DNA of 64,000 nt from NCBI GenBank assembly GCA_026122225.1, contig JANEZZ010000475.1, forward strand, positions 251,501-315,500, read 5' to 3'. Every line of letters begins with the position of its first letter. The stretch's first letter is position 1. Made by a program: the position numbers and the translations under genes. This document shows, piece by piece, positions 23,030 to 37,300 of the stretch. The notes under the pieces were generated by a model that had not been told where the DNA came from, did not search any database, and saw nothing but the letters and a program-made list of their open reading frames with translations. Origin of the DNA: Heloderma charlesbogerti (Eukaryota; Chordata; Lepidosauria; Squamata; Helodermatidae).

Positions 23030-23715
23030 TCTCCCAACAGGGGGAATGGGCGATGAAACAGCAAACAAAGTTCAGTCATGATATGCACTGGGCAAAAAAA
23101 TAAATCTAAACTTCACATATACATTGATGGGGTCTGAACTGGCAGCGACAAATCAAGAAAGGGATCTTGGGGTCATGGTAGATAGCTCAGTGGAAGTATC
23201 AACTCTATGTGGCAGTGAAAAAGGCAAATTTCGTGGTAGGGATTCTTAGGAAAACAGTTGGAAATAAAACTGCTGGCATCTTAATGCCTTTATATAAATC
23301 TTTGGTTCCACTCCATTTGGAATACTGAGTTGAGTTCTGGTCTCCCTCCCCTGCCCCCCTTTTCAGGAAATATACAAAGGTGGAAAAGGTGCAGAAAGGG
23401 ACAACCAAAATTCTTGAGGGGTCAGAGCACCTCCCATACAACTGGCAAAAGCAAAAGGCAAAAGCAGCCTTCCCCAACCTGATGCTCCCTCCAGATTTGT
23501 TGGACTGCAACTCCCATGGCTGGGAATGATGGGAGTTGCAGTACATCACATCTGGAGGGCACCCTGTTGGGCAAGACTAGGCTAAGGCGTTAGGTCTTTT
23601 TTTTTTACTTTAGGAAAGGAAGATGACTAAGGGAGTAATACAGGTTTATACAATTGATGAATAGGGTGGAGAAAGTGGATAGAGAGAGCTTTCTCTCATC
23701 ACACCAGAACTGGGG
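23030..23715 (+). mobile_element. CR1-like LINE ORF2 fragment, split by a MITE
   Basis: 23150-23430 reads as a decayed CR1 ORF2 region (DLGVMVDSSVEVST, later TPFGILS for HLEYC). After a family M MITE it resumes at 23590 with NRVEKVDRESFLSS. Several frameshifts. Confidence 0.72.
23458..23578. mobile_element. Palindromic MITE (family M) inside CR1
   Basis: AGCAGCCTTCCCCAACCTGA at the left and ACCCTGTTGGGCAAGACTAGG at the right, around CCATGGCTGGGAATGATGGG. It interrupts the CR1 fragment, so it is younger than that fragment. Confidence 0.8.
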
Positions 23716-23799
23716 TGTTGAACCTCAGGCCCATGGACCAAATTTGGCCCAATCTGGGGTCCCAGTCTGGCCATGCCACCTTCCCTTGATCTCCCCCCT

Positions 23800-23920
23800 T
23801 TTTATTACATTTATATCCCACCCTTTCTCCTCTTGCAAGGAACCCAAGGCAGCTTACATGATCTTCCTCATCTCCATGTTATCCTCACAGCGACCCTGTC
23901 AGATAGGTTAGGTCCTCGGA
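23800..23920 (-). mobile_element. Family B SINE, truncated
   Basis: TTTTTATTACATTTATATCCC, CTTGCAAGGAACCCAAGGC and CTCACAGCGACCCTGTCAG. The tRNA-like head is missing. Confidence 0.7.
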
Positions 23921-24009
23921 GTGAAAGAGATTCAATCTCTCTGCTCTAGAACTCAGGGTTGCCCAACCTTGGTTGCCCAAGGTCAACCTTGAATGACCTT
24001 GAGCAGCAG

Positions 24010-24350
24010 TACATTCAGGACAGACAAAAGAAAACACTTCATGCTGCGCACAACGTATGGAACTCTCAGCCACAAGGCACAGTGATTTCCACTGGTTTAG
24101 ATGGCTTTAAAGGGGGGACGAGAGAAATCCACAGAGGATAGATGCTTGGCCGAGGTGGCTGAATTGAACTTCCAGGTGTAGACACAGGGCATCTCTGGAT
24201 AGGATTTGTTGGGGTGCGAGGGCAGAAGAGAGCCATTGCTGTCCTGCCCTGCTCGTGGGCTTCCCATAGGCATCCAGTTGGCCACTGTGGAAAGCAGGAT
24301 GCTGGACTGAACGGACCGCTGGCCTAATCAGCAGGGCTCTTACATTCTTA
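24010..24350 (+). mobile_element. CR1-like LINE 3' portion
   Basis: Contains TGGTTTAGATGGCTTTAAA, CCATAGGCATCCAGTTGGCC and GCTGGACTGAACGGACCGC, ending GGCTCTTACATTCTTA. The GAGGTGGCTGAATTGAACTTCC segment matches that at 35310, a second subfamily. Confidence 0.72.
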
Positions 24351-25218
24351 AATATCAAATAAACTTCCTGTGCTGTGCAGAGGAAAACTGAAAGCCTTCT
24401 TCCAAACCACCCGGCGGGTTGGGTGCAATTACAAACAAGATGTTGAACGAGATCCAGGGGCCACAGTCTGAGGTTTCCTACGGTTTCATACCTCAAGGAG
24501 TTGCGGTGGGGGGTGGCTCAACATCTCAACCAGAATCTATAATTCAGTATGGTTACAGGACTGTTGACAGGCGAGAAGCTGTTTGGCTAGAGCAGAACCC
24601 TCCTCGTTGTCCCGCTTGCCTGACTGAACTGGGTGAGAAAGCAGAGGCAGAGTGACCTGTGCAATCCTGTGTATGCCCCCTCATAAGTGGAGCTGCAAGG
24701 TGTGGGCTGCCCTACACGCTCAACATCCATTTGTGGGGGGCCTTCATGGATCTCATGCGGCCCTCAGGACTAGTGTCAACAAATGGCTCTCTCTCAGCAT
24801 CTCGAAGGGCTGAGAGAGGGCTGGGATTTGGGCTAGGAAAGATCTTGTTACCTGGGATTTTGGACAGACCAAAGCAGCCAGGGCTGGCTGGACAGGCCAG
24901 TGATCTGAATCACTTCCTATTTTCCTATGCTTCCAAGATTTCTGTGTTGCGGAGAACATGCCTGGCAAGAAACTGCCAATGATTCAGGGACCTTTGTCCT
25001 GAATACCTGGAGGAGCAAAGTCTGTTGGCAGTTAAATGAATCACCGGGTCTTCCGACTTGTCTCTGTAGCGTTTTGCCTCTGATCCTGTCATGCTGGTGG
25101 ATTCGCCAGAGTTTAATCGGAACCCCGATGCTCCCTTTAACAGTCTGCTGAAGCCCTCTGGACAAATTACGTGTTTGATTGATATATTCATTTTTCTTGT
25201 TTTTCTTTTCTCTTGCAG
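24351..25218. other. Sequence upstream of RAB30 coding exon 1
   Basis: No repeat or gene recognised. It ends in the polypyrimidine tract TTTTTCTTGTTTTTCTTTTC and the acceptor TTGCAG at 25213-25218, so it is intronic to RAB30. The upstream non-coding exon is not identifiable by eye. Confidence 0.6.
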
Positions 25219-25319
25219 CTGCGTAAATGAGTATGGAAGATTATGACTTTCTTTTCAAAATAGTTTTAATTGGGAACGCTGGCGTGGGGAAGACCTGCTT
25301 AGTCCGACGGTTCACTCAG
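25219..25319 (+). CDS. RAB30: RAB30 coding exon 1
   Basis: The acceptor TTGCAG ends at 25218. Eight non-coding bases precede the ATG at 25227. It codes residues 1-31 including the P-loop. The donor is CAG|GTAAGG, with the intron starting at 25320, phase 0. Confidence 0.97.
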
Positions 25320-28300
25320 GTAAGGTGGGCTTTCGGTCAACATAGATCTTAGCCTCAGACCTTCTTCCATTTTCATTCATTCATTCATTCATTCATTGGA
25401 ACATAGGAAACTGCCTTATACTGAGTCAGTCCATTGGTCTATCTAGCCCGGTACTGTTGACACTGACTGACAGTGGCAATCTAGAGATTCAGGCAGGGTT
25501 TTTTCCAGCCCTACCTGGAGATGCCGGGGATTGAACCTGGGACCTCCTGCATGCAAAGCAGGTGTTCTACCACTGAGCTATGATCCCTCCCCTTTATTCA
25601 TTAGATGTTTCTGGCATATAAGAAAAAAACAGGACAGGGTGTGATGTACATGCACCAGATCCACATGCTTGTCGCAGTTTATAAGGGGTGGGAGCTTGGA
25701 TCCAGGAGTACTTGGGCCGTATTATCTTGGTAGGAGGTGGGGCTGTAGCAAAATGTATATAGCCTGTATGCTGAGCTGTCTAGGGCAAAGAGAGGGCTTC
25801 AGCTAAAGGCTCCACAGGCCTCAGCAAGATGGACCAGAGGTAGGGTGGAACAACCCCTGGTCCGTCTTGTTGATTCCACTTCTTTGCCTTCCTGGGACAA
25901 GTTAGGCAGAAGGAGGGTTGGTAGCTTTTGCACGTCATTTGAGGATTGTAGCATCAGATAGTGACTTGGTGTGTGAATGAGCCTCAGAGATGGAACATGC
26001 AGAAGACAGAACCAACACAGTGGACAAGTTCAGATGAAACATTTCCAGTCCCAAAAATGATCAGGATGGGAATGAGCGACATGCTTGGAGTCTACCTCTC
26101 CCCTCCCTCGTGCGTCCAGCTACAGAGGAGACTTCCTGGCTTGTTAAAAATCATGATTTCCCTGTAACATCTAAACAGGGAAACTGGGGTTTAACACTCA
26201 CTACGAACCAGGTTTGCAAACCATGCTGAAACTACAGTTTCCCAAGGAAATCCCCTTACACGCTATAGCCCGAACCCCAGAGAAAGATAGTTGACCTAAA
26301 GTAGCTAACTAAAGTGCAATTGAATAATCACTTTCTGCCTTAAATCTATCGGCTAAGGAGCAGCAGATTTATCCACTTAGCAAGTGAGTTTGGGATAAAC
26401 TCATATTACGCCAGTACTTTTCCAGCTGCACTGGCTGCCAGTTCATTTCTGGGCCTGATTCAAAGTGCTGGTATTAACATTTAAAGCCCTTAACGGCTTG
26501 GGGCCAGGTTATCTGAAGGATTGCCTCCTCCTATATGTGTCTGCCCCCGGACCTCAAGATCATCCTCAGCGGCCCTTCTCCGTGAGCCCCTGCCAAAGGA
26601 CGTGAGGCGGGTGGCTACTAGGAGGAGGGCTTTTTCTGCTGTGGCACCCCGGCTCTGGAATGAGCTCCCTAGTGAGGTTCGCCTGGCGCCTACATTGTAC
26701 TCCTTTCGGCGCCAGGTGAAGACCTTTTTATTTTCCCAGGCATTTTAGCTTTCTAAATTTTTATCTTTGCTGTTTTAAATCTGTATTTTAAACTCCTGCA
26801 CTGCTGCTAGGTTTTATTGTGGTTGTATTGTTATATTGTGGTTTTAATGTTCTGTATATTTTAAATCGTTGTATTGTGTGCCGTTTGGTTTTAATTTTTG
26901 TAAACCGCCCAGAGAGCTTTGGCTATTGGGCGGTATAGAAATGAAATAAAATAAATAAATAAAATAAAAGCTGTGCAGCCTTCTGCAAGTTTACTCAGAA
27001 GTAAGTCCCAGCTAATTAAATGGAACTTGCTTCTAGGTAGGTTGGGTAGGTAAGTTGGGTAGCTTAGTGGTAGAGCCCCTGCTTTGCATGCAGAAGATCC
27101 CATATTCAGCCCCTGGCATCTCTCACTAATAGGATCAGATAATGGGAAAGACCTGGAGAGACACTGCCTGTCAGATAAGACAATACCAGGCTAGATGAAC
27201 AAAAAGTCTGACCTGCTATAATGCAGCCCGCTATGTTGCCTAAATAATGCAAGTTCCAGGAGGACAGTATTACTACATGTCTTAGTTTTCTGTTTTGTTT
27301 GTTGATATGCTTACTCATGCAGAATGTGGTGAGGTGCCCAATCAGCGAGTGGCTTCTGTTAGTGTGAAAGCACCACCCACTGGTGAAACAGGAGCTCACC
27401 TTCTCCTGGAATTCCTTTGAAATTGCAGGGTGATGGGCAAGGAGGTAGTGAGCTGTGACCTTTGCCACTTGCTAGCGACATCTCAGCACATCAATATGAA
27501 TTATCCCCTCCTGGGAGCTGTTTTATCTAATTCTTCCTCATGTCTAGAGGTAGTAAAATCATAGAGAATTTTGGGCTGTATTCAGTGTTAGTCCTATGCA
27601 GAGTAGACTCATTGAAATGAGTGGTACTTGACTTAGATTAACATAGGACACAACCCACTGACATGGTTTGCAAATAATGCTAAGCCATGGTTTATTTAAA
27701 CCATCATTTGTTGCCCTACCCAGGGTTTGTCTAGCAGATGATCGCGCAAACCATGGTTTGTTTTCTCAGTCCCTGGGTTGTTTATTTCCCTTCTCTTTCG
27801 CCTGCTCCCTCTCTGTATCCCAACTGTCCTTGTGGCACTGCAGTACTGGCATATAAGGAAGGCTACTACTCTTGCCTGTTGCCCCTGTAGCCTGGTGAAG
27901 CAGCCCATGAACAACCCACAATACTAGGTTTTCATGTAACAACAACCCCAAACAATCCACAATTCAGAACCCAACAACAAACCATGGGTTCTTTGCGTGG
28001 GTTGTTCGTGGTTAACAACCCATAGTTCTCACATAATGACAACTGACAATTCAACAAACCATGGTTAATTAAACCATGGTTTGTTGTTACCTACAGATTA
28101 AGTCCTAGTCACTGCATATCAAGAAGGATATTGTAGAGATGGAAGAGGTGCTGAAAAGGACAGTCAAAATTATCATGGGGCTGGAACAGCTCTTCTACCA
28201 GGAAAGGTTATATTATTTGGGGCTCTTTAGCTTAGAAAAAACCATGTGTGTGTGTGTGTGTGTGTGTGTAGTCATGATAGAGGTGTATGGCCTCCATGGG

Positions 28301-31300
28301 AAACAGCTGGTTGGCCTCCATGGGAAACAGGATACCGGACTAGATAGGCCTTTGGACTGATCCTCTAGGGTTCTTCTTATGTTCTTATGAGAAGGTGATA
28401 GAAAAGTAACAGTAGGAAATAGACTGTTCGCCCTCCCCTTCAGTGTAAAATAAAAATCAAAGGGCAGGGGCTGTGTTGAATTTGCTGTGTAGAAAGGGGG
28501 CTTACATTGAGAGGTTATGTAATGCACTGAGTGTTTCTTGGCAGTTTTAAATATTAAATTGTCTGCATTTCTTCCTTGTGGAGAGCTTTTAAAAACTGGC
28601 CTTTGGAAAAGATAAATGTTCTGTTGCCCTGACTGTGAGCATACCGCCATGGGCACTAGAGCAAAGTTGACTCCCACCCCCCAGGGAACAATAAAAAATA
28701 AACAAATCTGCAACCCGTTTTGTTGCTTGTCAGACTTCTGGTATCTCTGTTGGTGCTCTGTGAGTTGAATGTGTCCAAAGTAACCAGATAAATGAGTTGT
28801 GGAGCAAGACGGATGAAGAGGCCGCTGCAGATGCTTGCTGGCTTGTTTTTTCCAACTGCAGCAACTTAAAATTCTACTGGAAGTATTGTAGACTGCCCAA
28901 TCCTTTTGTGAGTTGGTGGTTTCAGGAAAACCTCTGCAGGCAACTTGTGCTTCTTTGTAAGAAACATAAATCTTTCTTGCTTTGTACACTTTTTGTTAAG
29001 AAGCAGCTGTTCTGTATAAGAAGAGGTAAAACCCAGACATGTTTAAATTAATGAAAAATATTTGGGCTTGTCCAACCACCCTCTGATTGCTTCCATGGTT
29101 TTGCTGACCCCACTGGACTTGCCCTCTGTGCCAAATAGAATTTGTATATGTTGGCCCACCATCATCTGGAAGAAGCAGAACAACGGATTATGGTTGGTGC
29201 CGCAAAGTGGCTTCTCTGAGCCAGTTGAGGAAGAAAGGTGTATGAGGTGGTAAAGAATAAAAACCAGTCTGTTGGCTAGGAAAATATTAAGAATGAATTA
29301 TTAATTATGATATCCCACCTTGCCTCCAAGGAGCTCAAGGAAGGATATGTGGTTCCCCCATTCCCCCACTTTTATCTTCACAATGACTCTGAGAGGTAGG
29401 TCAGGCTGAGAGCTCGCTGAATGTGCTTCATGGCAGAGTAGGGATTTGAGCCAGCAGCTGCCCAGCTCTAGTCCCAACATTTTGATCACTATGCCACACT
29501 GGCTGTGTGCTGATACCATCATCCTTGTACATGTAAGCTAGCATGTACAAGGATATGCGCTAGGGTCTGGTGTGGAATGTAATTGGCTTTGCCCCTGTAA
29601 GCTCCTGTTTTGCATCTGGCTTCAGCCCCTGAACCATCAATTATTTTGCAGCTGACTAGAACCTGGGGTTCTAGTAAAAAATAGTAGATTACACAAACCT
29701 GAACTTGATCTATGCTACCCAATTGCGTATCGCAGGGGCGGACAGATGTCAGGCTTGTAGGATCTACTTTCTTTTTATTAGAACCTCGGGATCCACCAAA
29801 CAGAACTTGGTGCAGAAGGACATAACACTCAAGAGTTAAAGAATTCTGACCCCACAAATTTGTTCCGAGTACCAGAACTGAAGAGACTTCATGGTCCTGC
29901 CACGCATTTTGTTGTGGTCTCCTTTTGGAGTCCTTTTGTTGTTCCCATTGTTAAACTATTGGGAGTCAGAAATCCCTGGTGATCTGCTTCAAATCACTCT
30001 GATTTTTCCTGATCTACCTTCTGCCCACCTCCGGTGTGTTGCATGAATAATATTATGGGGTGGGGCTCTTCTGTAGCTCCACATGTGAGGTTCCTCAAGT
30101 TAGAAGACAAGGCGGTACTCACAAAACTCTTCCGCTGACAAGCAAAATGTCCAGCACTTTCGGTGCCCCAAATGCTATATGACTAATATTTCATTTTCCC
30201 TTCTCCAGGGTCTTTTTCCGCCAGGACAAGGAGCCACAATTGGGGTTGACTTTATGATTAAGACAGTAGAGATAAATGGTGAAAAAGTCAAGGTAAGGCC
30301 TTGCTTGATTTTTCTGGTTCTGTCTTGCGTTTGTTTGTTTGATATGAAATTGGCAAAACGGGCTCCTCAGTTAAAGTCTTTGACAAACCAGGGAAACATG
30401 TGGCATTTGTGATGTGAAAATATAGCCCACTTGGTGGTGCATGGTTGCCATGTTCCTGTGATTGACTCCCAGACTGTATCAGTGACATGTAACAACTTGG
30501 CATCATATACGTTGCCCAGTCATATGGGCTCTTCCCATGCCAGTGTTTGGAGACCCCTTGGAAGTGCCACTTTCTCTCTACATTAAAGGGGTGGGCAATT
30601 TGTGGCCCTGCAGATGTTTTGGTCTACAGTTCCCATCATACCTCACCATTGGCTATGCTGGCTAGGGCTGATGAGAATTGTAACCAAAACATATGGGGGG
30701 CTGCAAGTTGCCCACCCGTGCTCTACAACACCCTCTCTTGCCCCCACTTTGAACCCAAGATGATGTTTTCCAGTCAAGTGGTGGTGGTGGTGGGGGGGGG
30801 GGGGGGAACAGCCTGAGAAGAGATTGCAGAGGGAAGAGGTTGGAAGGATAAGGGTTAAGCATCTCTCCCTCCTGCCTGCCATTTCTCCTCTGCAGTTCTC
30901 GCCTCCATCCCTACTACTTTCTATATTGGAGCCACACCTGGAATTGGAATTTTGCCAGCGTACCTCTAAGTCTGGTCTTAACTGATGATCTGGATGGATA
31001 CGGGTAGCTTTGGGAAGGCATTGTGGATGGCTGCTGGAGCAGGGCAAGTGTAGATTGCCTAAAGCATTGGGGGAGGATCCTTTCGCTTATGCAAGATGAA
31101 AATACCAAAACCCACAGGAACAACTCATCCCATTGCCACCCCAAATCAACCAACACTCTCAGGCAAAAGGACTTTGGGAAGTTTTCTGTGAATTTCTGTG
31201 TCGGAGAAGCCAAGGGCTTGCTGACCTTGGCTGTACGTCACGAAGGGGGGAAGTGAAAATGGAGTGGAGGATATGATTGGAGTCCTTGTGAATGTAGGAT

Positions 31301-34300
31301 TATAAAATAGGTACTATTAAAATAAGACCCCTAAATTAAAACAAGTAGGCTACCATTGGCCAATAAAAGATGGGGGAGAAAATGGTTTGAAGCAGCCTTC
31401 CCCAACCTGGTGCCCCCCAGATGTGTTGGACTGCAATTCCCATAATTCCCAGCCAACACAGCCATGGAATGATGGGGGTTGCAGTCCAACATACCTGGCG
31501 GACACCAGATTGAGGAAGGCCAGTTCAAAGTTTGTAAAGGCCATACCATGTTTCACAGAGGGACAGTAGAGAAATACAGAGTGAAAGTGTGTAATTTACT
31601 GCCACAGTAAATGGTGACAGATGGTGAGTTTAGATGACTTTAAAAGGGGGTTAATTTGGGGGTAGGGGAGGATACATAGGACTATCAAGGGCTATTAGAC
31701 ATGATGACCAAATGGAGGTTCCAGGTTCAGAGAAAAGAGTGTACTTCTGAATATTGGATGCTGAGTCAAACGAGGTGGGAGTGAGCTTACCCACTCTTCA
31801 AAACCATGCAAGACTAGATGGGCCCTTATGTCCACTCCCCATTTCCCCACAATAAACCTGTGGTGGAGAAATGGGCAGCTTGCCATATTTGGGTGAAAGG
31901 AGAGATCAGAAGCTGTCCTCCTGCCCTCAGGAGGTGCTATCACCTGTCTTTCCATCAGGCTGCTGCAGAGGGATTGCAGGCCAGGGCCACTCCCATCATC
32001 AGCTCTGCTGGGAGACCAGCTCCATCGGGTTCCTCCTTTCCCTCAACTGTTTGCACTCAAGCTGGCCATTATAAGAAGTTTGTAACTTTAAGAACCAGGG
32101 GCTGCGTTTGCTCCCTCCCCCTACCTTTTTTGTGCATGTCCTTTAGATCAGGGCTGGGGAATGAGTGGCCCTCCTGATGTTGTTGGACTACAGTCCCCAT
32201 TATGCCTCACCATTGCCCACGTTGTCTGGGGCCGATGGGGAGTTGCAGTCCAGCAACATCTGGAGGGCCACATGTTCCCCAATTTAGATTGTACGCTTGC
32301 GGGCAGGAACAGTCTTCTTCGTTATGGATCTCCGGGAGCCGTTTTAGTAGTGGAGGCTGGTGGCTCCAATGTCAGTGGGGCGGTGAAGCTACTCCGGGTT
32401 TTGGTCAGAACTGGTCAAAACTCTAAAAGGGTTATCTAAAGTGCAGATAGCGCCTTTAGAGCTCTGACCTTTTCTGACTGAAACCCGGAGCAGATTCACC
32501 ACCTCCACTGCATTTCAGCCAAAGAGCGGGATTAAAAACATGTTTTACATAAATAAAAGAGCCACAGGCATTTCCTGGTTTCTGCCAAGGCTTGGGGGCA
32601 GTCTGCAATTCCGGAGGAAGGAAAGCATCTGTTTCTTCTTTTGGCAGGAACCAAGTTGCTCAGGCTGATGTTTGTCTCTCCTGTATGAGCAAAGTTCAGA
32701 GTGAAGTTCTGGAGTCAGTCTTCCAGGTGTAAAATTGAAATAATCGAGTCTTCTTGCAAGGGTGAATAAGAACCATAGATACCCTTTGCCCATGCACTGG
32801 GCCACTTTACAGCATCACGCCCTCCAATAGTGATCTCCGGTGGTGAGTGCTGACAGGAGTGGACCCAAAATGGGGCCACTGGAAAACGAGAGAGAGAGGT
32901 ATCCACATGCTTGCGGGAATCCCAAGTTTCACAGAAGTACAACAACATCTTTTCAAAATAAAACCCAGGCTGGCTGGGGAATGCTGGGAATTGTAGGACT
33001 TTTTCCTGTCTAAATATGCATAGAATTGTACCCTTAATCACCTGCTATTTAACCAGTTAATTGATTCAGGCTGCAATCCTTTGTATGTGCAGGAGGGAGG
33101 AAGTCCAACTCAATTCAGTGGGACAGACATCTTGGTAAATGCAGGAGGATTGTGCTGTAATCATATTTAGATATTATTGAAACCTGAATTCAAGTACATA
33201 TTTTTAATCTTGAAGGGAGTGTAAGTTAATGGACAAAATATACTACCAAACTTTGTTAAAAAGAAAGGTCTTTTTAAATATGTTTGTTGTTGTTGTTCCA
33301 TATTAGAGCAAACAAAATAGCTTATATATACACATTTTCCTTAACTCGTATCCCCATTGACAAAAAAATTGGCTACCCAATTAAAATTGGCCCCAATTGA
33401 TTAATCACGTTGGGCAGTAATCCTGAGCACACTTACCTATGAGTAAACCCCATAGTACATGTATTTGTTTATATTCGAAGTCTGTTTGTCCCATGTTTCT
33501 ATTTAAAAATATCCAAAGCAGATTACAAAAACAAACTGTCCAGTTAAAACAATCAGACTGTACAGACAAAAATGACATTGGCAGCGGGGCAGTAAAAGCA
33601 CATCAACAATGAAAGTACATCAAATAAGATTGGATCAAAGCAGCAAGGACACAGAGATTGTTTGGTTAAAAGCCTTGTAAAACAAAAAGATCTTGACTTG
33701 TCACTGAAAGCTGTTATCTCATGAACTTGCCTGAGGAGAGAATTCCACAGATTTAGGGGTGTAGGGGCAGGCTGACCCCACTGAAAAAGCCCATTCTCTG
33801 GTTGCCATTTACCTTCTGATGTCAGGGGTAGCCGGTGCTGGACCTCTGAAGCAGATCCTGAAGACTGTGTGTTTATTTCTGGGTAGCAACACACAAGTTC
33901 TGTTTAGTTTTAGTTAAGTAAGGTGGCAATCCTTAACACACGTACTAGGGTGTAAGCCCCACTGAACATTGTGGGAATTACTTCTGCATAGACATCATAG
34001 GTTTGCACAGTAATTGGATGATTTAGGGCATTGACTTTAGCCCTTAAGGCCTTAAAACAAGCAAATGTAAACAATAAAACCATACAAATGTCTGTTCTGG
34101 AGATTTCTTTCTCTCTCCCCCTCTGCTGCCTTTTATTGCTGTGGCTCTAGGACAGCCTTTCGTGGCCGGGTGCCCTCCAGATGTGCTGAAAGATACTCCC
34201 ATTGTCTCCTGCCAACATGGCCATTGGCACAGCACCAGGATGGGGAAGGCTGTTCTAGGATGTTTCAGTTTTATGGAGCTTCTAGTTTGCTCTCTTAATA

Positions 34301-37300
34301 CTGCTATTAGGATTCCACAGCACAGAAACTGGATTTCCCCATCGCTGATGGGGAAAAAGGGTAGAGACTGCATGCATATTTACAGATAAGGCTGCTTCTT
34401 TGGAGGGAAGTAGTCCTAGTGTGTCATTTCACCTTTGTGCCTTGACTGTAAATCTCCAAATGCAGAAGGGAGGAGGTGCAGTTGTAAAGCAGACCATGGA
34501 GGGGACACGATAGAGGTTCATAGCATTATGGATTGTGGGAAGAGAGAGAAAGGGTTTTTTTCTCCTCCTCCTTGTAAAACTCTGGCCCACACAAGGAGTC
34601 TTTTTGCACGTAATAAGAAAACCACAGCTTATGTTGCTCATCGAGCCAGGACTTCACACTCTCCCATTTCTCTCTTCTGGCATGGCAGCAAGAAGCCAAG
34701 TGGGAGTTTTTGCTTCCACTTTTATACTAACCAGAGTTCCCAGTTATGTCTGCACTTGTGGAAATGCTGGTTAGTAACTGGGGTTTGTTGAAAAAGCCAG
34801 GATCAAACTGTGGCTTATGATTCTGGCTTGTTCACTAACCATAGTTTAAACTAACCTGAATTCCCCTGAATGTGCAGTGAGGAGCTCTAGTTAGCTTAAA
34901 AGTGGAAGTAAATGCTTATGAACTTCTCCAGGTCATGCCAGACGAGAGGGGAGGGAGGAGCGTGTGAACCAAGGCTTGCTTCTGTAGAGTTAAAACGTTA
35001 TGTTAGACATGGTCCAGTGAAATTGGTTGGAAGTGGATCCAGAACTTACAAAAGGAAGCACTTCTTTACGCAGTTAAAAAGTTGTTGAACTGAACCGTTT
35101 CAGATTGTTTTGTGGTGTTCCGTCATCTCATTTTAAGCTGCTTAGGTGATCCTGGGATGAGGAAAAGTGAGATATAAATTTAAATGTAAGCAAAAAACAT
35201 CTGGATGGGGTTCACTGCCAGAAGACTGTAGTGCAATCCACTAGCATAGAAAACTTAAACAATGGACTAGACATGAGTGAAAGATATGTCTATGAAAAGC
35301 CACGATGGCTGAATGGAGCTTCCAGGCACAGAGGCAGTACAGCCCTGGATACCAGAGATTCGGGACATATAACAAGAGAGGGCTTTTCCCTTCCATACAC
35401 TGCCTGCAGGCTTCTGGGAAGGATTTCTCTGGCCCAAATGGGCATTTGCACTGATCCAGCAAGGTTCTTCTGATATTCCTTAAATGGGTTTGGGTTTGTT
35501 GGGATGTATGTGGATTCCTGAGGTGTTCTTGGATTGATTTCTTGGGAGGGGCATTAAAGTCAAAGAGATGACATAATTGGATAAAGATTTTGTGCTAATG
35601 CAGTCATCCCCCCCTTTTTTTTTCTATCCTCCCTTCTGATTGTGAAAACAAGCTGCAGATCTGGGACACAGCAGGACAAGAGAGATTCCGTTCCATTACG
35701 CAGAGTTACTATCGCAGCGCGAATGCATTAATACTGACCTATGACATAACCTGTGAAGAATCATTCCGATGCCTCCCCGAATGGCTGCGGGAGATAGAGC
35801 AGTATGCCAGCAATAAGGTCATAACCGTCCTAGTGGGTAAGAGATCGGTGCTTGTTTGGCAAAGGGAGCCCTAATGGCAAATTGGCAGGAAAAAATATTC
35901 CTGAAGCTCTGATGGAGGGAAGCATTTATAAAGGGGAGACGGAGCTGTCATTGGAGTATGATGCACTAGCCATGACCAGTCACTGCTTTTTTGCAAGAAT
36001 GAAGGCCCTGGTCCCTGAATCCTGGCCCCTGAAGCAAGTTTGTTCGGCTCCTGGCGGCTCCAACACTTTAATTGTGGATTGTTTTCAAAAGCTGTGTGCG
36101 TGAGAAACTCTATGCTTCAGTGTTACTTCTATCTTATGACTTTTGTATGGGACAGGTGGGACCAGCAATAAAATGTTGCAGTGTGGAATAGGGATGCACA
36201 GATTTTGTTAAAGCTGTTCCATCTGTGTTTCGCGGATTGTTGGCCGTCTTTTGTTCCATCATCCACTCATTGACAGAATCAATTTTTTTTAACCAGAATT
36301 TCTTTCTACTTGTGCTAATTCACATCAGCACTAATGCGCACCTACGAAAATGCGCTAATGGGCATCAGCGCAAGTACAACAAAATTCTTAGCGCTAACCC
36401 CCCCCCCCAGTGAAAAACTGGTCCACAAATCTGTGAAATCCACAGATGGAAAAACCTAGTCTGCTACAAGTTGAATCCATAGAAATCCAAACACATTTGA
36501 ATCCGTTAGGGATTTCCCAGACATCCCTAGTATGGAGTGCTCCTGTTCAGGGTGCCAGCCAACCATGCCCTCTTCCAGGATACTCCATTCCATCACCATC
36601 ACCACCACCACCATCACCCATTTTCCATTCCCCTCTGCCAACAGTCAGACAACATTCCTTGGTTGGTTATGGCTATACCCAGTCCTAAAGGTTTTTGTAC
36701 TCCTGCAAACCTTGGGGTTCCCCAGCCATGCTGCTACCTCTTTCTTGTGAATGGACAGTACCGTGTTGGATACATTAGGATCATACTTGGAGAAGGAGTC
36801 CACTTTTAGTATATAGGGTGACCCAGCTATGTCCAAGGGTCTGTGTTTCAAACATAGGGGACCTTACTGCTACTACAGAGATGTTACTATAGAGCAGGGG
36901 TAGGCAACTTGTCCCCTTCGTGGATCACTGCCTTGTTGTGGCGAAGGGGCTTGCGTAACTCAGTGAAGCCATAAGCTATGCCGTGCAGGGCCACCCAAGA
37001 CGGACAGGTCATGGTGGAGAGTTCTGACAAAACGTGGTCCACTGGAGAAGGAAATGGCAACCCACTCCAGTATTCTTGCCAAGAAAACCCCATGGAACGT
37101 ATCACAAGGCTGAAAGAGATGACGCCAGAAGATGAGCCCCTCAGGTCGGAAGGTGTCCAATATACTACTGAGGAAGAGCAGAGGGAATTTCCAAGTAGCG
37201 CCAGAAAGAGAAGCGGCTGGGCCAAAGCCGAAAGGACACTCAGCTGTGGATGTGTCTGGTGGTGAAAAGAAAGTCTGATGCTGTAAAGAACAATATTGTT

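Noticed and set aside
25530..25592. Possible tRNA gene (A and B box) on the - strand
   Set aside because: It continues into the SINE body and has sister copies at 3355, 6301 and 27056. No proper cloverleaf with acceptor stem; it is a SINE head.
28213..28989. 258-codon - strand ORF as a gene
   Set aside because: It reads through a CR1 fragment and a (TG)n (THTHTHTH) into intron sequence. No motif and no homology recognised.
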